Of a stretch of DNA of 64,000 nt, positions 58,701 through 64,000 are shown piece after piece; the stretch's first letter is position 1, and the number at the start of each line of letters is the position of its first letter. The stretch is from positions 186,001-250,000 of the forward strand of contig NW_027478538.1 of assembly GCF_051014685.1 (NCBI RefSeq), given 5' to 3'. The translations under genes and the position numbers were made by a program. The notes under the pieces are model-generated. The model saw nothing but the letters and a program-made list of their open reading frames with translations. It made no database searches and was not told the DNA's origin. Source of the DNA: Ptiloglossa arizonensis. Taxonomy: Eukaryota > Arthropoda > Insecta > Hymenoptera > Colletidae.

Positions 58701-61700
58701 TCGTTTCTTTCTTCGTTACTCCGTTTCTTTCTTCGTTTCTCCGTTTCTTTCCTCGTTTCTCCGTTTCTTTCTTCGTTTCTACGTTTATTTCTGCGTTTCT
58801 TTCCTCGTTTCTCCGTTTCTTTCTTCGTTTCTCCGTTTGCTTGTTCGTTTCTCCACTTATTTCTTCGTTGCTCCATTTATTTCACCTTTTCTCGGTATCT
58901 TTCTTCGTTTCTACGTTTATTTCTTCGTTTCTCCATTTATTTCTCCGTTTCTTTCCTCGTTTCTCCGTTTCTTTCTTTGTTTCTCCGTTTCTTTGCTCGT
59001 TTGTCCGTTTCTTTCTTCGTTTCTCCTTTTCTGTCTTCGTTTCTCCGTTTCTTTCTTCGTCTCTCCGTTTCTTTCTGCGTTTCTTCGTTTCTTTCTTCGT
59101 TACTCTGTTTCTTTCTTCGTTTCTCCGTTTCTTTCTTCGTTTCTCCGTTTGTTTCTTCGTTTCTCCATTTATTTCTCCGTTTCTCCGTTTCTTTGTTCGT
59201 TTCTCCGTTTCACTGATCGCTTCTCCGTTTCTTTCTCCGTTTCTCGGTTTATTTTTTCGTGTCTCCATTTATTTCTCCGATTCTCCGTTTCTTTCTTCGT
59301 TTCTCCGTTTCTTCCTTCGTTTCTCCGTTTCTTTGTTCGTTTCTCCATTTATTTCGCCGTTTCTCCGTATCTTTCTTCGTTTCTACGTTTATTTCTTCGT
59401 TTCTCCATTTATTTCTCCGTTTCTTTCCTCGTTTCTCCGTTTCTCTGTTCGTTTCTCCGTTTCCTTGTTCGTTTCTCCGTTTATTTCCTCGTTTCTTCAT
59501 TTATTTCTCCGTTTCTCCGTTTCTTTCTTCGTTTCTCCGCTTCTTTCTTCGTTTCTCCGTTTCTTTGTTCGTTTCTCCGTTTCTTTCTTCGTTTCTCCGT
59601 TACTTTCTTCGTTTCTCCGTTTCTTTCTTCGTTCCTCCGTTTCTTTCTTCGTTTCTCCGTTTCTTTGTTCGTTTCTCCGTTTCTTCCCTCGTTTCTCCAT
59701 TTATTTCTCCGTTTCTCCATTTATTTCTCCGATTCTCCGTTTCTTTCTTCGTTTCTCCGTTTCTTTCTTCGTTTCTCCGTTTCTTTCTTCGTTTCTCCGT
59801 TTCCTTCTTCGTTTCTCCGTTTCATTGATCGTTTCTCCGTTTCTTTCTCCGTATCTCGGTTTATTTCTTCGTTTCTCCATTTATTTCTCCGATTCTCCGT
59901 TTCTTTCTTCGTTTCTCCGTTTCTTTCTTCGTTTCTGCGTTTCTTTCTCAGATTCTCCGTTTCTTTCTTCGTTTCTCCGTTTCTTTGTTCGTTTCTCCGT
60001 TTCTTTCTTCGTATCTCGGTTTCTTTCTTCGTTTCTCCGTTTCTTTCTTCGTTTCTCCGTTTCCTTCTTCGTTTCTCCGTCTCATTGATCGTTTCTCCGT
60101 TTCTTTCTCCGTTTCTCGGTTCATTTCTTCGTGTCTCCATTTATTTCTCCGATTCTCCGTTTCTTTCTTCGTTTCTTCGTTTCTTTCTTCGATACTCCGT
60201 TTCTTCCTTCGTTTCTCCGTTTCTCTATTCGTTTCTCCGTTTCTTTCTTCGTTTCTCCGTTTATTTCTTCGTTTCTCCATTTATTTCTTCGTTTCTCCAT
60301 TTATTTCTCCGTTTCTCCGTTTCTCTCTTCGTTACTCCGGTTCTTTCTTCGTTTTTCCGTTTGTTTATTCGTTTCTCCGTTTCTTTCTTCGTTTCCCTGT
60401 TTCTTCCTTCGTTTCTCCGCTTCTTTGTTCGTTTCTCCGTTTCTTTGTTCGTTTCTCCGTTTCATTGTTCGTTTCTGCGTTTCTTTGTTCGTTTCTCCGT
60501 TTCTTTCTTCGTTTCTCCGTTTCTTTCTCCGTCTCTCCGTTTCTTTGTTCGCTTCTCCGTTTCTTTGTTCCTTTCTCCGTTTCTTTCTTCGTATCTCCGT
60601 TTCTTTCTTCGTTTCTTCGTTTCTTTCATCGTTACTGCGTTTCTTTCTTCGTTTCTCCGTTTCTTTCTTCGTTTCTCCGTTTCTTTCTTCGTCTCTCCGT
60701 TTATTTCTTCGTTTCTCCATTTATTTCTCCGTTTCTCCGTTTCTTTCTTCGTTTCTCGGTTTCTTTCTTCGTTTCTCCGTTTCTTTCCTCGTTTCTCCGT
60801 TTCTTTCCTCGTTTCTTCGTTTCTTTCTTCGTTACTCCGGTTCTTTCTTCGCTGCTCCGTTTCTTTCTTCGTTCCTCCGTTTATTTCTTCGTTTCTCCAT
60901 TTATTTCTCCGTTTCTCCGTTTCTTTCTTCGTTACTCCGTTTCTTTCTTCGTTTCTCCATTTCTTTCTTCGTTACTCCGTTTAATTCTTCGTTCCTCCGT
61001 TTATTTCTTCGTTTCTCCAATTATTTCTCCGTTTCTCCGTTTCTTTCTTCGTTTTTCGGTTTCTTTCTTCGTGTCTCCGTTTATTTCTCCGTTTCTCCGT
61101 TTCTTTCTTCGTTTCTCCGCTTCTTTGTTCGTTTCTCCGTTTCTTTGTTCGTTTCTCCGTTTCTTTCTTCGTTTCTCCGTTTCTTTCTTCGATTCTCCGT
61201 TTCTTTCTTCGTTTCTCCGTTTCTTTCTTCGTTTCTCCGTTTCTTTGTTCGTTTCTCCGTTTCTTTCTGCGTTTCATCGTTTCTTTCTTCGTTACTCCGT
61301 TTCTTTCTTCGTTTCTCCGTTTCTTTCCTCGTTTCTCCGTTTCTTTCTTCGTCTCTACGTTTATTTCTGCGTTTCTTTCCTCGTTTCTCCGTTTCTTTCT
61401 TCGTTTCTCCGTTTCTTTCTTCGTTTCTCCGTTTGTTTTTTCGTTTCTCCATTTATTTCCCCGTTTCTCCGTTTCTTTCTTCGTTTCTCCGTTTCTTTGT
61501 GCGTTTCTCCGTTTCTTCCTTCGTTTCTCCGTTTCTTTCTTCGTTTCTCCGTTTCTTTCTTCGTTTCTCCGTTTCTTTGTTCGTTTCTCCGTTTCTTTGT
61601 TCGTTTCTCCGTTTCTTCCCTCGTTTCTCCATTTATTTCTCCGTTTCTCCATTTATTTCTCCGATTCTCCGTTTCTTTCTTCGTTTCTCCGTTTCTTTCT

Positions 61701-63900
61701 TCGTTTCTCCGTTTCTTTCTTCGTTTCTCCGTTTCCTTCTTCGTTTCTCCGTTTCATTGATCGTTTCTCCGTTTCTTTCTCCATATCTCGGTTTATTTCT
61801 TCGTTACTCCATTTATTTCTCCGATTCTCCGTTTCTTTCTTCGTTTCTCCGTTTCTTTCTTCGTTTCTGCGTTTCTTTCTTAGATTCTCCGTTTCTTTCT
61901 TCGTTTCTCCGTTTCTTCGTTCGTTTCTCCGTTTCTTTCTTCGTATCTCGGTTTCTTTCTTCGTTTCTCCGTTTCTTTCTTCGTTTCTCCGTTTCCTTCT
62001 TCGTTTCTCCGTCTCATTGATCGTTTCTCCGTTTCTTTCTCCGTTTCTCGGTTCATTTCTTCGTGTCTCCATTTATTTCTCCGATTCTCCGTTTCTTTCT
62101 TCGTTTCTTCGTTTCTTTCTTCGATACTCCGTTTCTTCCTTCGTTTCTCCGTTTCTCTATTCGTTTCTCCGTTTCTTTCTTCGTTTCTCCGTTTATTTCT
62201 TCGTTTCTCCGCTTCTTTGTTCGTTTCTCCGTTTCTTTGTTCGTTTCTCCGTTTCATTGTTCGTTTCTGCGTTTCTTTGTTCGTTTCTCCGTTTCTTTCT
62301 TCGTTTCTCCGTTTCTTTCTCCGTCTCTCCGTTTCTTTGTTCGCTTCTCCGTTTCTTTGTTCCTTTCTCCGTTTCTTTCTTCGTATCTCCGTTTCTTTCT
62401 TCGTTTCTTCGTTTCTTTCATCGTTACTGAGTTTCTTTCTTCGTTTCTCCGTTTCGTTCTTCGTTTCTCCGTTTCTTTCTTCGTCTCTCCGTTTATTTCT
62501 TCGTTTCTCCATTTATTTCTCCGTTTCTCCGTTTCTTTCTTCGTTTCTCGGTTTCTTTCTTCGTTTCTCCGTTTCTTTCCTCGTGTCTCCGTTTCTTTCC
62601 TCGTTTCTTCGTTTCTTTCTTCGTTACTCCGGTTCTTTCTTCGCTGCTCCGTTTCTTTCCTCGTGTCTCCGTTTCTTTCCTCGTTTCTTCGTTTCTTTCT
62701 TCGTTACTCCGGTTCTTTCTTCGCTGCTCCGTTTCTTTCTTCGTTACTCCGTTTTTTTCTTCGTTCCTCCGTTTATTTCTTCGTTTCTCCAATTATTTCT
62801 CCGTTTCTCCGTTTCTTTCTTCGTTTTTCGGTTTCTTTCTTCGTGTCTCCGTTCATTTCTCCGTTTCTCCGTTTCTTTCTTCGTTTCTCCGCATCTTTGT
62901 TCGTTTCTCCGTTTCTTTGTTCGTTTCTCCGTTTCTTTCTTCGTTTCTCAATTTCTTTCTTCGTTTCTCCGTTTCTTTCTTCGTTTCCCCGTTTCTTCCT
63001 TCGTTTCTCCGCTTCTTTGTTCGTTTCTCCGTTTCTTTGTTCGTTTCTCCGTTTCATTGTTCGTTTCTGCGTTTCTTTGTTCGTTTCTCCGTTTCTTTCT
63101 TCGTTTCTCCGTTTCTTTCTCCGTCTCTCCGTTTCTTTGTTCGCTTCTCGGTTTCTTTGTTCCTTTCTCCGTTTCTTTCTTCGTATCTCCGTTTCTTTCT
63201 TCGTTTCTTCGTTTCTTTCATCGTTACTGAGTTTCTTTCTTCGTTTCTCCGTTTCGTTCTTCGTTTCTCCGTTTCTTTCTTCGTCTCTCCGTTTATTTCT
63301 TCGTTTCTCCATTTATTTCTCCGTTTCTCCGTTTCTTTCTTCGTTTCTCGGTTTCTTTCTTCGTTTCTCCGTTTCTTTCCTCGTGTCTCCGTTTCTTTCC
63401 TCGTTTCTTCGTTTCTTTCTTCGTTACTCCGGTTCTTTCTTCGCTGCTCCGTTTCTATCTTCGTTCCTCCGTTTATTTCTTCGTTTCTCCATTTATTTCT
63501 CCGTTTCTCCGTTTCTTTCTTCGTTACTCCGTTTCTTTCTTCGTTTCTCCATTTCTTTCTTCGTTACTCCGTTTTTTTCTTCGTTCCTCCGTTTATTTCT
63601 TCGTTTCTCCAATTATTTCTCCGTTTCTCCGTTTCTTTCTTCGTTTTTCGGTTTCTTTCTTCGTGTCTCCGTTCATTTCTCCGTTTCTCCGTTTCTTTCT
63701 TCGTTTCTCCGCTTCTTTGTTCGTTTCTCCGTTTCTTTGTTCGTTTCTCCGTTTCTTTCTTCGTTTCTCCATTTCTTTCTTCGTTTCTCCGTTTCTTTCT
63801 TCGTTTCTCCGTTTCTTTCTTCGTTTCTCCGTTTCTTTGTTCGTTTCTCCGTTTCTTTCTGCGTTTCATCGTTTCTTTCTTCGTTACTCCGTTCCTTTCT
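55755..63900 (+). repeat. Second copy of the 18.2-25.4 kb higher-order block
   Basis: From the CGTAACTCCG marker at 55789 the order of variants follows 18263 onward, with offsets of 37526, then 37887, then 37947. The right half again contains the roughly 1.9-kb tandem pair (59721-60140 with 61653-62072, offset 1932). The extra length near 56.3-57.0 kb comes from an additional copy of the TTCGGGTCTGCG segment. Near 62.5-63.4 kb a further short repeat (offset about 800 bp) carries GTTACTGAG and TTCGCTGCTCC. Confidence 0.65.
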
Positions 63901-64000
63901 TCGTTTCTCCGTTTCTTTCCTCGTTTCTCCGTTTCTTCCTTCGTCTCTACGTTTATTTCTGCGTTTCTTTCCTCGTTTCTCCGTTTCTGTCTTCGGTACT

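Larger units (their letters stand above)
48039..64000 (+). repeat. 20-bp satellite array, T/C orientation, third block
   Basis: The main monomer resumes in T/C orientation and runs to the end of the window without interruption. About 48.1-55.8 kb corresponds to the 6-13.7 kb region, and about 55.8-63.9 kb corresponds to 18.25-25.4 kb, in the same orientation. The CGTAACTCCG marker occurs at 50548, 51068, 54647 and 55789. The array is cut by the window edge. Confidence 0.96.

Noticed and set aside
1..64000. Telomeric repeat
   Set aside because: No TTAGG, TTAGGG or similar G-rich telomere unit was seen. The monomer is a pyrimidine satellite of 20 bp.

Overview
This window is almost entirely tandem-repeat heterochromatin from what looks like an animal, probably an insect, nuclear genome. 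I found no convincing protein-coding gene, tRNA or rRNA. About 61 kb consists of one satellite family with a 20-bp monomer, consensus TTTCTCCGTTTCTTTCTTCG. It is pyrimidine-rich on the + strand, with a CpG at alternating 8- and 12-bp spacing. The very long open frames on both strands are by-products of a stop-poor monomer whose length is not a multiple of three.

Layout: (1) 1-34036, satellite in T/C orientation, built from nested segmental duplications (744 bp, about 1.9 kb, about 3.4 kb and 4198 bp). (2) 34037-35056, a 1.02-kb non-autonomous LTR element (TRIM-like) with two nearly identical LTRs of about 254 bp, a primer-binding site, a polypurine tract and a 4-bp target duplication. Each LTR carries a complete type III hammerhead self-cleaving ribozyme, so the element resembles a retrozyme. 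(3) 35057-45140, satellite again, with 1.84-kb and 1068-bp tandem duplications. (4) 45141-46878, an AT-rich spacer bounded by inverted repeats of about 230 bp. It contains a degenerate mitochondrial ND2-like fragment and about 0.8 kb of unrelated single-copy-looking DNA. (5) 46871-48038, the satellite in inverted (purine-rich) orientation, ending in about 617 bp of a pure 8-bp sub-monomer (GGAGAAAC). (6) 48039-64000, satellite back in T/C orientation after a palindromic junction. It consists largely of further copies of the 6-13 kb and 18-25 kb blocks.

The animal/insect inference rests on the ND2-like fragment, which reads best with the invertebrate mitochondrial code (ATA as Met, TGA as Trp), and on the AT-rich spacer. 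I cannot name the species.

How the parts relate: the satellite appears to have expanded by repeated unequal exchange of kilobase blocks. The LTR element inserted into one satellite unit, and removing it restores the 20-bp register. The spacer and the palindromic junction mark two reversals of satellite strand. The most interesting object is the LTR element. A transcript from its TATA-containing LTR would be cut by the ribozymes in both LTRs, releasing a 767-nt RNA that could be circularised.
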